64,000 bases of DNA, taken from the NCBI GenBank assembly GCA_963677445.2, contig CAXXGF010000010.1, forward strand, positions 1 through 64,000. Reading direction: 5' to 3'. Under the pieces are notes generated by a model. The model was given only the letters and a program-made list of their open reading frames with translations, made no database searches and was not told the origin of the DNA. Shown piece after piece: positions 44,712 through 53,068 of the stretch (its first letter is position 1; every line of letters begins with the position of its first letter). The position numbers and the translations under genes were made by a program. This DNA is from G963677445 sp963677445. Its GTDB lineage: Bacteria; Bacteroidota; Ignavibacteria; Ignavibacteriales; Melioribacteraceae.

Positions 44712-47487
44712 CAATTGGTCCAAAATTTATTTTAACTGATTTAATTTCCTTCGATTTGATATCGATATTATACACGCCATTCTTAAAGGATAACTTTTCC
44801 TGTTCAAGCTCCTCAAGAGAAACAGCGGCGATTTCTTTAATTTCAGCGGCAAAAGAAATATTTAAACTGATCTGCTCTTCACAGGGATTATAGAACCTGA
44901 TTACGGCTTCATTGATCTTACCCTTTTCAGCTTTTTTAACAGAACAAAGAATTACCCTTTCATCCGAAATATTAAGAAAAGAAAATTCATGCGGTATATT
45001 TCCTTTCCCTACTCCCGATTGGGCAAACCTAAGAGGTATATTAAACTTTAACGCCTCGCTGTAAACATTACCTTTTTGCCAGTCGCCGGAATGAGGGTAA
45101 AATGATAATCTGTAATTGTGTTTTCCCGGGCATTGCGAACCTTTCATTTCTTTAAATTCCTGCCGGGAGGAGGGAGCTATGACATATTCAAAAGCCCTGA
45201 GCAGAGTAATGGCCAGTGTATTCTTATCATCGTCGAGGACTTCATATTCTTTCAGGCCATTCACGAGGATCGCGGCCCCTTCAGTTTTATTCGATACATC
45301 GACAAAATGATGCATGGGGTAATCATACATCGGCTGTTCCACCCAGCCTGTTGTATCTTCCCGCGCGATTTTTCTTCTGACTACATCAAACTGACCTTCG
45401 CCATGACTATATTCAGCGTTTAGCTCCAATGGAAACATAATTCTCAGACGATGGCTTTCAGCCTTGTTATCCAGTTCTATATTTATATCGATTCTTTCAG
45501 AATCTTTTGACAGGACTAATGTCATAGTAACAGGGATATTTACAAATTCCCCACTGTTTTTTCGCTCCTCAAGTGAGGCGGGAAGTGAAAGCAGATGTTT
45601 TATCTCAGCTTTAGCATACAGGGGCCCGTTTTCCTTCTGGGTGATGAGGGGAGTAGAGTCCAGAGATGTTATAAATGGTTCCGTCGGTTCATTTACCCAT
45701 GCGTGACCCGCTTCACCTTCATCGTAAAAATATCCCAGGTTTTTATAAACTTTTCCTGTCTTTTTGAATTTAAGATCAAATGTGCCGTTATTATTAACTG
45801 CAAGTTTAAGGAAAGTATTTTCCATTACAGGCCGATCCTCTTTTAGAGAGGCGATATATTCCCTATCCTCTGTTTTACAATCCGCCGCCGCGACTAAATA
45901 AGATTTAAGTCCCGACTGCGGAACAGAAGTGAGCGCTAATTTTGCTTCATACCGGACCATTTTAAAATATTTAGGCCGGTTGATCATCTGCTCAAGCACC
46001 GGCTGAATTTTCTCTCTTTTGATAATTTGAACAGGGGGCCGGCTGCCTGATGAATCGAGTACATCAATAGAACCTTTGTCGAGTGAAGCGGGAATATCAA
46101 TAACAATATCAGCAACTTCCGATCTGCTGAAGTTTGTCCCGTTCATCGCGGTTAAAATCAGCAGGGTTTCAGGATTATGTTCGAAGAGTGGAGTAGTATC
46201 CAGGTTTTTTATGATATGTTTAGCTGAACGCTCAAAAATACCTTTTGAGATTTCTATTGACTGTTTATATCTTATCTCCATATCTTCATGCACACTATCG
46301 AGGCTGCATCCTCCGATTGAATCGTGGGCTGAATTTTGAATTATCAGTTCCCAGGCAGTCTCAGGATAGGTATCGTTTATATCCCGTCCGGCAAACGCGG
46401 ACCAGATATTGAATGGTTCGGCGTAAAACTGTATCCATCTTTCGGCGTCAAAGTTTATCTGTTTCAGGTACATTCTGGCAGAAGTGGTATATCCATAGAG
46501 GTTTCCGCTTCTGAGGTCATATTGAGCGCTTCGTCTTTCTCCCTCCACCACTTTAAGTGATGACCGGTCGATTTCTTCATCCAATAATTTCGCGTAATCT
46601 TCAAGTGTGCTGTGCCTGATATCGATTCCCGGAAATTTATCTCTTATTGATGAAATTATTTTAGTCGTGTGAGAATTCGGCCCGCTTGAATCATGTCCTT
46701 CCATCCAGATAATATGTCTGGTTGTAAAGTCGGATGCCTGATCTTCAATGATTTTTTTTACCGAAGGAGATATATTTTCTTCATAAAAAAGAGCTTCGGG
46801 GGATAAAACAAACCAGTCTTCATCTGCCTGAAATTTATCGGCGAAATGAAAAGGGGTTTCTTCTTTTTTCCATTTATGCTCGACATCCGCGAATCCTTCA
46901 TCAAACATTACGGGACGGTAGATATAAAAATAAAAATTGTAACGCGGCATGGTCGAAAACCGGGATGAAACTGCTTCCGTTCCATCGGCTCCTCTCCAGA
47001 GGAACTCTGCTTTGGGGCTGTCGATGGAATTGATACCCCGGTAGAACATAATCAGATTGATATCAAACTGCCTGTATATCTGGGGAAGCTGAGATATCTG
47101 CCCCCATGAAAAAGGGGAGTAGCCGATTTTTGAAACCCTTCCCAGTTCCTCTGCAACTTTGTGTCCGAGAAGAAGGTTTCTGATCAGGTTTTCACCCCCG
47201 ACCTGGTATTCTTCAGGAAGAATATACCAGGGACCCGCCAGGAGTCTTTTGTTTTTAAGATATTTTGAAATTATCTCTTTCTTATGAGGTTTTATTTCCA
47301 GGTAGTCTTTCAGCACAATAGACTGACTGTCGAGGTGGAAAGCTTTGTAATCGGGATTTTGTTCCAGAATTTCCAGAACGCGGTCAATCATATCAACCAG
47401 CATTTGCCTGTTGCGCTGGAAGGGGTATCGCCACTCCCTGTCCCAGTGAGTATTTGAGATAACATGAAAAACTTTATTTTTAACCAT
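44698..47487 (-). CDS. GH38 family protein (alpha-mannosidase-like) lacking the canonical nucleophile
   Basis: 929 residues from the ATG at 47487, overlapping the HAD stop; an ATG at 47496 is also possible. GH38 N-terminus with the zinc motif HWDREW (H14, D16), central AFHLDSQSIVLKDYLEI, NSAHDSIGGCSLDSVHEDM and C-terminal beta domains. In characterised GH38 enzymes a PDSFG- or DPFGHS-like segment holds the nucleophile Asp, which also binds zinc. Here the aligned segment reads YSPFSWGQISQLPQI and the Asp position is Phe126. GH38 enzymes remove alpha-mannose; this one may belong to a divergent subfamily with another mechanism or substrate. No signal peptide. Overlaps GH94 by 14 bp. Confidence 0.88.
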   Translation of the reverse strand: MVKNKVFHVISNTHWDREWRYPFQRNRQMLVDMIDRVLEILEQNPDYKAFHLDSQSIVLKDYLEIKPHKKEIISKYLKNKRLLAGPWYILPEEYQVGGENLIRNLLLGHKVAEELGRVSKIGYSPFSWGQISQLPQIYRQFDINLIMFYRGINSIDSPKAEFLWRGADGTEAVSSRFSTMPRYNFYFYIYRPVMFDEGFADVEHKWKKEETPFHFADKFQADEDWFVLSPEALFYEENISPSVKKIIEDQASDFTTRHIIWMEGHDSSGPNSHTTKIISSIRDKFPGIDIRHSTLEDYAKLLDEEIDRSSLKVVEGERRSAQYDLRSGNLYGYTTSARMYLKQINFDAERWIQFYAEPFNIWSAFAGRDINDTYPETAWELIIQNSAHDSIGGCSLDSVHEDMEIRYKQSIEISKGIFERSAKHIIKNLDTTPLFEHNPETLLILTAMNGTNFSRSEVADIVIDIPASLDKGSIDVLDSSGSRPPVQIIKREKIQPVLEQMINRPKYFKMVRYEAKLALTSVPQSGLKSYLVAAADCKTEDREYIASLKEDRPVMENTFLKLAVNNNGTFDLKFKKTGKVYKNLGYFYDEGEAGHAWVNEPTEPFITSLDSTPLITQKENGPLYAKAEIKHLLSLPASLEERKNSGEFVNIPVTMTLVLSKDSERIDINIELDNKAESHRLRIMFPLELNAEYSHGEGQFDVVRRKIAREDTTGWVEQPMYDYPMHHFVDVSNKTEGAAILVNGLKEYEVLDDDKNTLAITLLRAFEYVIAPSSRQEFKEMKGSQCPGKHNYRLSFYPHSGDWQKGNVYSEALKFNIPLRFAQSGVGKGNIPHEFSFLNISDERVILCSVKKAEKGKINEAVIRFYNPCEEQISLNISFAAEIKEIAAVSLEELEQEKLSFKNGVYNIDIKSKEIKSVKINFGPIDVKK

Positions 47488-48844
47488 CGATTCCATCAAG
47501 AAAAACCTTATTCCTTATTATAATTTCAGGGATTCCACATTTACATATTTTGGCCGCTGCGGCAAGATCGTGACCCGAAGTCTCGGCGAAGGGGAGAGCG
47601 ATACACCTTCCAAGACCGGCGGCTCTGATTGCGACGGTGCCGCTTTCACTATCTTCAAAACCTAATACTTTATCAAATTTATCGGGAGTAAATCCAAGCT
47701 GATGAAGCGCTATGCTGTAAAGATCGCGATGCGGTTTTAGCCTTATTTCACTTGAATCACAGGCGGTTACCACCGTTTCATAATATTTACCGTAGGTCTG
47801 CATACCTACTGAAATTTTCTCTTTTGTCAATTCAGGAAGATCAGAATTATTTATAAAATTATTTATCTGCCTGAAAACTTCCGAAAGCACAATATCTGCC
47901 TCGTAAAATATTGAGGAAGTAACAATAGCTGTTTTCAGGGGGCGCCGGGTGAATCTATCAGAAACAGAGACAAGAGCGTTGTTTAATTGAGCTTCATCCG
48001 GTATTTTGTCTGTATCAATTCCTTTTTTAATCGCGGAATCAATAAGTTTTCCGGAAAGTTTTTTTATATCTTTTCCCAGCCACCCTTTGATCAGAGGGAG
48101 AAATATTTCAATGCCGGGCATCGGCTCGATCAGTTTTTTTTGCGGATCGCCAAAAATCTCATCTGATACTTTTGTGCTTTCTCCCTGACGGATTCGTTCC
48201 AGAATTTCATGGTACTTTTGGTAATAAATATCAATTCCTGCCCTTGTGAGTTCATCAGGAGTGAAATCTCCTTTCAGCTTTTTAGCATATTTCTGAGCAG
48301 TTTCTTTTATTTTCAAATCAGAATAATCTGATGGAAGGGATTTAGCCAGGTCAGTTATTTCCGAAAACCCTGAATTTTTCAGATTTCTTTCCACTTCATC
48401 TTTTCTCTGCTGATCTTTTCCTTTTACGAGGGTCCATATCCTTGCGAAAAAAAGCGCGGCTTTTATATCGGTGGCATTTAATAATGGCTGATATCTGTTC
48501 AAAAGATATTCAACATGTTTAGTTGTGCTGTTCCCGATGATATTAGGATAATCCTGCTCGGGATCAAGGCCCTGCCAGTCGGAGAGGGACATCCTGCCGC
48601 TCATTTTTCTGATCATATATTCAAGGGAATGAATGCAAAGTTCTTCTGTGGTGGTAGTTGTGCCATCCATATCCATAACCGCCCCGAGAAAATATGGGGC
48701 ATGACTGGTTATTCTTGATGCCAGAGGCACAATATCAAATCGCGGATGGATATAACCGGGATTTTGAATAAAGGCGAATTCAGAATTTGAACCTGGCATG
48801 AGCCCGCATGCTTCGTCCCTGTCAATTATTTTAATATTTGCCAT
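47480..48844 (-). CDS. HAD-superfamily hydrolase or phosphomutase-like protein
   Basis: 454 residues, longer than the usual 220-residue beta-phosphoglucomutase-type HAD protein. Motif I is AVMDMDGTTTT (D58, D60), motif II is in TAIVTSSIFYE, the motif III Lys is in IRLKPHRDLYS, and motif IV is GFEDSESG. The extra length lies in a large helical cap between motifs I and II, and in a roughly 50-residue N-terminal extension. Its place between a phosphohexomutase (14-bp overlap) and glycosidases suggests action on a sugar phosphate. Phosphatase and mutase cannot be told apart by sequence alone. Confidence 0.83.
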   Translation of the reverse strand: MANIKIIDRDEACGLMPGSNSEFAFIQNPGYIHPRFDIVPLASRITSHAPYFLGAVMDMDGTTTTTEELCIHSLEYMIRKMSGRMSLSDWQGLDPEQDYPNIIGNSTTKHVEYLLNRYQPLLNATDIKAALFFARIWTLVKGKDQQRKDEVERNLKNSGFSEITDLAKSLPSDYSDLKIKETAQKYAKKLKGDFTPDELTRAGIDIYYQKYHEILERIRQGESTKVSDEIFGDPQKKLIEPMPGIEIFLPLIKGWLGKDIKKLSGKLIDSAIKKGIDTDKIPDEAQLNNALVSVSDRFTRRPLKTAIVTSSIFYEADIVLSEVFRQINNFINNSDLPELTKEKISVGMQTYGKYYETVVTACDSSEIRLKPHRDLYSIALHQLGFTPDKFDKVLGFEDSESGTVAIRAAGLGRCIALPFAETSGHDLAAAAKICKCGIPEIIIRNKVFLDGIDG

Positions 48845-50258
48845 AATCCTTTATAAGTTTTATTCCATATTGCAGTAAATGTTTTACACTTAAATCATTT
48901 ACCGATTCTGCATATACTCTGAAGAGGGGTTCTGTTTCAGAAGACCTCAGCAGAAGCCATGACTGATTATCATCAAAATACAGTTTTAAGCCGTTGATTA
49001 TTCCTCTGCTGCTGCTGAATTCCTTAATACTGGAAATATTAAAACCGGAAATTTTACCTGGAATCTCCCGGAAGATGCCGGGCAGAATTTCAGCTCTTTC
49101 AGGAACATCATAGAGGAAATCTTCACGTTTATAGAATATTTTTCCCCATTCCTTCCATTTCTCATTCTGCCAGGAGGACAGGTTTTCAGCGCCCGAGGAT
49201 GCAAGCATTTCTATCATCAGCAGCGCAGAGAGAATGCCGTCTCTTTCAGGAATATGACCAGCGTAACCAAAACCGCCGCTTTCTTCACATCCGAATAGAG
49301 CGTTATCACTTATCATCTTTTCGCAGATATATTTAAAGCCCACCTGTACTTCTTCGACTTCACGATTTTGTTTTCCGAATAGTTGATTCAGTTTATTGGT
49401 GACAGAAGCTGTTTTAATCACAGGACCCCTGTTCGAACTCTTTCGGGAATAATAATCTGCCAGCATAAGAATGGTATCCTGGGCGCTCTGCCAGCCGCCG
49501 CCGTCATACATCACTCCCAGCCGGTCGGCATCCCCATCTGTAGCGAGGCCGATTGAATAGGGCTCATTAGCGAGGGTTTCAGATAGCAGCGAAAGATTTT
49601 TTTCTATTGGTTCGGCGTTTCTGCCGTAAAAATCTGCTGATGCATTCCCGAATATTGTATCGATTTCGAGATCGGTATCGAGCAGAATATCCTGCAAAAA
49701 AGTTTCTCCGGCTCCCCCCATGGAATCAACAATTACTTTTAATCCGGAATTGCTGATAAGTGAAAAATCTATAATATTTAAAAGATGCCTTGTATAAAAT
49801 TTTGTGAAGTCCTGCTTCAGGACATTCAGGAAATCCTTTTTTACCTTGGATTTACCCAGCAGATTTTCCACCTTATGAGTCTCTTCAGTAAAAAATGGTC
49901 CGCCATAATGTCCCTTAAATTTCACTCCGTTATATTGCGGGGGATTATGTGAAGCTGTTATCATCACACCCGCGTCAAGTTTAAGATCAGCAACGAACCA
50001 GGAGAGAACAGGAGTGGGAATAATACGGTCAGAAAGAAATACATCAATTTTATTTCCTGACAACACAGAGGCGAACAGTTCGGCGTAATCAAAGGAGTGT
50101 TTCCTGCCATCGTACGCGATTGCTATTTTGGGTCTTGTTTCTTTTGAAACCGAATGTGTATAATCGGCAAAAGCCTGCGCGACAAGCATTACAGATCCGG
50201 TATTAATTTCTTTATCTATTATCGCGCGCCAGCCATCCGTTCCGAAAAATATGTTCAT
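48831..50258 (-). CDS. Phosphohexomutase (phosphoglucomutase/phosphomannomutase family)
   Basis: 475 residues, with the four domains of the alpha-D-phosphohexomutase family. Seen: the phosphoserine loop MITASHNPPQYNG, the metal loop ATDGDADRLG, the sugar-binding loop FGCEESGGFGY and the phosphate-binding loop RSSETEPLFRVY. It interconverts sugar 1- and 6-phosphates, so it can channel the product of the GH94 phosphorylase into glycolysis. Whether it prefers Glc, Man or GlcNAc is not decided; the NanE gene nearby leaves the amino sugar option open. Start and stop overlap its neighbours by 4 and 14 bp. Confidence 0.92.
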   Translation of the reverse strand: MNIFFGTDGWRAIIDKEINTGSVMLVAQAFADYTHSVSKETRPKIAIAYDGRKHSFDYAELFASVLSGNKIDVFLSDRIIPTPVLSWFVADLKLDAGVMITASHNPPQYNGVKFKGHYGGPFFTEETHKVENLLGKSKVKKDFLNVLKQDFTKFYTRHLLNIIDFSLISNSGLKVIVDSMGGAGETFLQDILLDTDLEIDTIFGNASADFYGRNAEPIEKNLSLLSETLANEPYSIGLATDGDADRLGVMYDGGGWQSAQDTILMLADYYSRKSSNRGPVIKTASVTNKLNQLFGKQNREVEEVQVGFKYICEKMISDNALFGCEESGGFGYAGHIPERDGILSALLMIEMLASSGAENLSSWQNEKWKEWGKIFYKREDFLYDVPERAEILPGIFREIPGKISGFNISSIKEFSSSRGIINGLKLYFDDNQSWLLLRSSETEPLFRVYAESVNDLSVKHLLQYGIKLIKDYGKY

Positions 50259-51550
50259 ATATTTCCTTCCAGTTCTTTTTGAACATCAGAATAGTTTATA
50301 TCACGTATTTGTTTGCCGGTTTTTACGGCGAGAGCCGCCAGGGCGCCGCATGCTTCACCGGTCGCGGCTGAGGTGGGCATAATTCTCAGCGCGCTATGTC
50401 CCTCCCGGGTTGATGAAATACATTTCCCCGCAGAGAGCAGATTGTCCGCTTCTTTCACAATCAGGGCTCGCAGGGGGATCTCATAAAATAATCCATTCGG
50501 CAGATCTTCCATTCTGGAGGATTCATCCTTCTGACCATGAATGTCAATTCCGTAACATCCCCGCGCGATAACATCCTGAAATTTCGCTCCAGTTTTGATA
50601 TCTTCTCCTGTCACGATATAATCGCCAATCACTCTGCGTGTTTCCCTGACTCCAACCTGCGGCGCGGTTTCGATAAGGAATGCGTTTTCAAATCCGGGTA
50701 CTTCGGAAATAAGCAGGTTTACCACTTCATCTGTCTGAATTCTTGAGATAAATTCAGCTTTTGTAAGCTGTGCAGAATCTGAACCATCCAGATCAAGAAT
50801 ATTGGTTGTGTTAAATGACCCTTCTCCGGTTTCGGGCAGGGTGGTGAAAAATATATATTCAATTTCTTTGCTCAGCAATCCTGCCTGACGGGCTTTTTGT
50901 ACATGACTGAGAAATCCCGCTACCGAAACAATACCCGTTTTGCCAAGTTCATCAATGACCCAGGGGAGAAAATCGGCGGGATTTTTTTTCACTTCCGCGG
51001 CTACAGTTTCCATATTTATTCCTCCCATACGGAAAAAAAGAGTCAGCGCCTGGAGAAGACCGCTTTTTTCATCACCTTTATTAAATGGAAGTCCTGCCAG
51101 AAAAACCAGCCTGGCGTCTCCTGTAGTGTCTATAAAAACTTTTCCTTCATATTCCGTTAGACCATCAGGAGTTATTACTTTCACAGAAGTTAACTTCCTG
51201 TTTCCCAAATTTGTATCAACAACGGTTGAATCAAATAAAATATCACATCCGCTATCCTTTAAAAGCTTATATGCCGCCAGTCTGAATGAGGCAGAATTAA
51301 ATCCATTATTTATCATACCGCCTGTTTTGATCATCTCAAGTTCAATCTCTTCAAATATGCCCCGCACAAGAGGTATATCATTGACGCTGTGTTTCATGAA
51401 TGGGGATACAAGTCCCGCGGTTGACATTCCTCCGACAAAATGATACTGCTCAATAATCAGTGTCGAAGCCCCGAGTCTGGAAGCTTTAACCGCCGCGGTT
51501 ATTCCTGCTATCCCGGCTCCGCAGACGATAACATCATAGCTCTTTTTCAT
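50255..51550 (-). CDS. FAD-dependent oxidoreductase
   Basis: 431 residues from the ATG at 51550 (4-bp overlap with nanE); a start at 51589 would add 13 residues inside that gene. The FAD_oxidored family: N-terminal dinucleotide motif VIVCGAGIAGITAA (about 6-19), LIIEQYHFVGGMSTAGLVSPF, FIDTTGDARLVFLAG, ETRRVIGDY and the C-terminal ISSTREGHSALRIMPTSAATGEACG. Members are frequent in polysaccharide and sugar-acid loci, where substrates are mostly unknown. No signal peptide, so cytoplasmic here. The gene upstream of nanE looks like a shortened relative. Confidence 0.88.
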   Translation of the reverse strand: MKKSYDVIVCGAGIAGITAAVKASRLGASTLIIEQYHFVGGMSTAGLVSPFMKHSVNDIPLVRGIFEEIELEMIKTGGMINNGFNSASFRLAAYKLLKDSGCDILFDSTVVDTNLGNRKLTSVKVITPDGLTEYEGKVFIDTTGDARLVFLAGLPFNKGDEKSGLLQALTLFFRMGGINMETVAAEVKKNPADFLPWVIDELGKTGIVSVAGFLSHVQKARQAGLLSKEIEYIFFTTLPETGEGSFNTTNILDLDGSDSAQLTKAEFISRIQTDEVVNLLISEVPGFENAFLIETAPQVGVRETRRVIGDYIVTGEDIKTGAKFQDVIARGCYGIDIHGQKDESSRMEDLPNGLFYEIPLRALIVKEADNLLSAGKCISSTREGHSALRIMPTSAATGEACGALAALAVKTGKQIRDINYSDVQKELEGNI

Positions 51551-52242
51551 CGGACCACTCCCACACTTTTCATAGCTTCGACGAACCATTTTGTTACATT
51601 CACCGGTCTTGTAATCGCGGTACCAACCACAACAGACCAGGCGCCAAGCTCAAGCATTCTGGCAGCTCTTTCAGGGGTGTTTACTCTTCCTTCGGCAAAT
51701 ACAGGGATATCAACCTTCGAAGAAAGGGTATCAAGCAGAACATAGTCGGGCTGGTCTGATTTATTAACTATTGTTTCGGGAGTATAACCGCTTAAAGTTG
51801 TAGAAAGGCAATCGGCTCCGGAAGCGGCACAGGCGAGTCCATCCTCCACGGTGGAAATATCAGCCATAATGATCGCGCCATATCTTTTTTTCAGGTCGGA
51901 GATAAAATCTGGTCCGGTAAGTCCTTCCCGTTTTCTGAATGTTCCATCCACTGCGATAAAGTTACAGTTTACATTGAGAAGGGCCTCAAAATCATTATAG
52001 CTGCCGGTTATTCTGACATATCCATCTTCGAATTCCGATTTCATTAGTCCGACTACGGGAAGATTTATCCGCCTGATAATTTCCGCGGTTTTTTCTTTCC
52101 CTTCGGTTCTTATTCCCGCTGCTCCTCCCTTGACAGCGGCTTCCGCCATTAGAGCTACACCATCAGGTGAATTAAAGGGTGAACCTCCCTCCGCCTGGCA
52201 GGAGACTACAAGGCCATGCTTTAATCGATTAAACATTTCCAT
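51547..52242 (-). CDS. nanE: N-acetylmannosamine-6-phosphate 2-epimerase
   Basis: 231 residues, normal NanE length. It converts ManNAc-6-P to GlcNAc-6-P in sialic acid or ManNAc use. Seen: the N-terminal GLVVSCQAEGGSPFNSP, GAAGIRTEG, INLPVVGLMKSEF, VDGTFRKR, MADISTVEDGL with the acidic residue, and VFAEGRVNTPERAARMLELGAWSVVVGTAITRP split across the C-terminus; the catalytic Lys is likely in LMKSEF. An ATG at 52236 is an alternative start. No sialic acid lyase, ManNAc kinase or NagA is in the operon, so its substrate may come from another route. Confidence 0.93.
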   Translation of the reverse strand: MEMFNRLKHGLVVSCQAEGGSPFNSPDGVALMAEAAVKGGAAGIRTEGKEKTAEIIRRINLPVVGLMKSEFEDGYVRITGSYNDFEALLNVNCNFIAVDGTFRKREGLTGPDFISDLKKRYGAIIMADISTVEDGLACAASGADCLSTTLSGYTPETIVNKSDQPDYVLLDTLSSKVDIPVFAEGRVNTPERAARMLELGAWSVVVGTAITRPVNVTKWFVEAMKSVGVVR

Positions 52243-53068
52243 TCAGCCCCCTGATGAGCGATTCGATTTGCCTGTCCTGAGAAAGAAAATCGGTGGTTAA
52301 AAAATCAGTATCCGTGAGTTGAAATATGTCCTTCATGGATATGGAGGCCGCGGGCTCAGTTTTCCGGATCCTTTTTGATTTCAGTGGGAGAAGGTATATG
52401 GTGAAGCCTGATTCCAAAGATTTATCGCGTATTGTTTTTATCGCTTCATGTTCAGGATCAATGTTGAGATTATTCCTATTTTTTAATTCTGTTGATAAAA
52501 ATAATAGGCTGCCAGTCAGGGGAACCGGGGAATATTCTTTAAGTAACTGAATATTTCCATTCATATTTTGTTTGTTGATCAACAGATTCAGGGAATGGCT
52601 AAAATTCTCATCTCTCGCGGGCAAAACAGGCTTAATCAGTTCAGATTCAGATGAAGTATCTATCAGCGCCTTTGAATTGATGATCCGGTTTCCTTCCCGG
52701 GCAGCGATGGAAACATGGAAAAAATCGGGTGAGGATTCAATTTTCCAGGGATGGATATGAAAAAGTGTATCAAGCTTGCTGTCAATAATTCTTTTAAGCA
52801 ATAATATTTTTACAGCCTCGGGATTGAGGATTATTTTATCCTTTCCTTCATAAAAAAATCCGGAGGGATAAATTTTAATTTTTTTCAGAAAGGGATGTTC
52901 TGATTCCGCGGGCGCTATCAGATCGAGAGCTTCTGTAATGTCTCCCCCGGGAAAACCATATCTGTTGAGAAGTAATACTTCAGCCCCTCTCTCCGAAAGT
53001 TTTTCGGCAAGGATGATCCCTTTATATCCGGCGCCATATATAATATAATCGTAAAATTCTTTAATCAT
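52229..53068 (-). CDS. Shortened FAD-dependent oxidoreductase-like protein
   Basis: 279 residues. The N-terminus has a dinucleotide-binding strand-turn-helix with YIIYGAGYKGIILAEKL and VLLLNRYGFPGGDI, the same layout as the FAD oxidoreductase two genes on, but the later FAD-domain signatures (the arginine-containing ETRRVIG and the C-terminal GHSALR segment) are missing. SKALIDTSSESEL corresponds to the IDTTGDA element, with the GDA lost. It may be a degenerate paralogue, a partner subunit of the full-length enzyme or a divergent binding protein. The gene is intact and overlaps its neighbours by 4 bp (hyuA-like) and 14 bp (nanE), so it is likely translated. Confidence 0.75.
   Translation of the reverse strand: MIKEFYDYIIYGAGYKGIILAEKLSERGAEVLLLNRYGFPGGDITEALDLIAPAESEHPFLKKIKIYPSGFFYEGKDKIILNPEAVKILLLKRIIDSKLDTLFHIHPWKIESSPDFFHVSIAAREGNRIINSKALIDTSSESELIKPVLPARDENFSHSLNLLINKQNMNGNIQLLKEYSPVPLTGSLLFLSTELKNRNNLNIDPEHEAIKTIRDKSLESGFTIYLLPLKSKRIRKTEPAASISMKDIFQLTDTDFLTTDFLSQDRQIESLIRGLNGNV

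Noticed and set aside
50940..51443. 167-codon plus-strand ORF
   Set aside because: Antisense to the FAD oxidoreductase; it has Ser/Pro-rich shadow composition and no family match.
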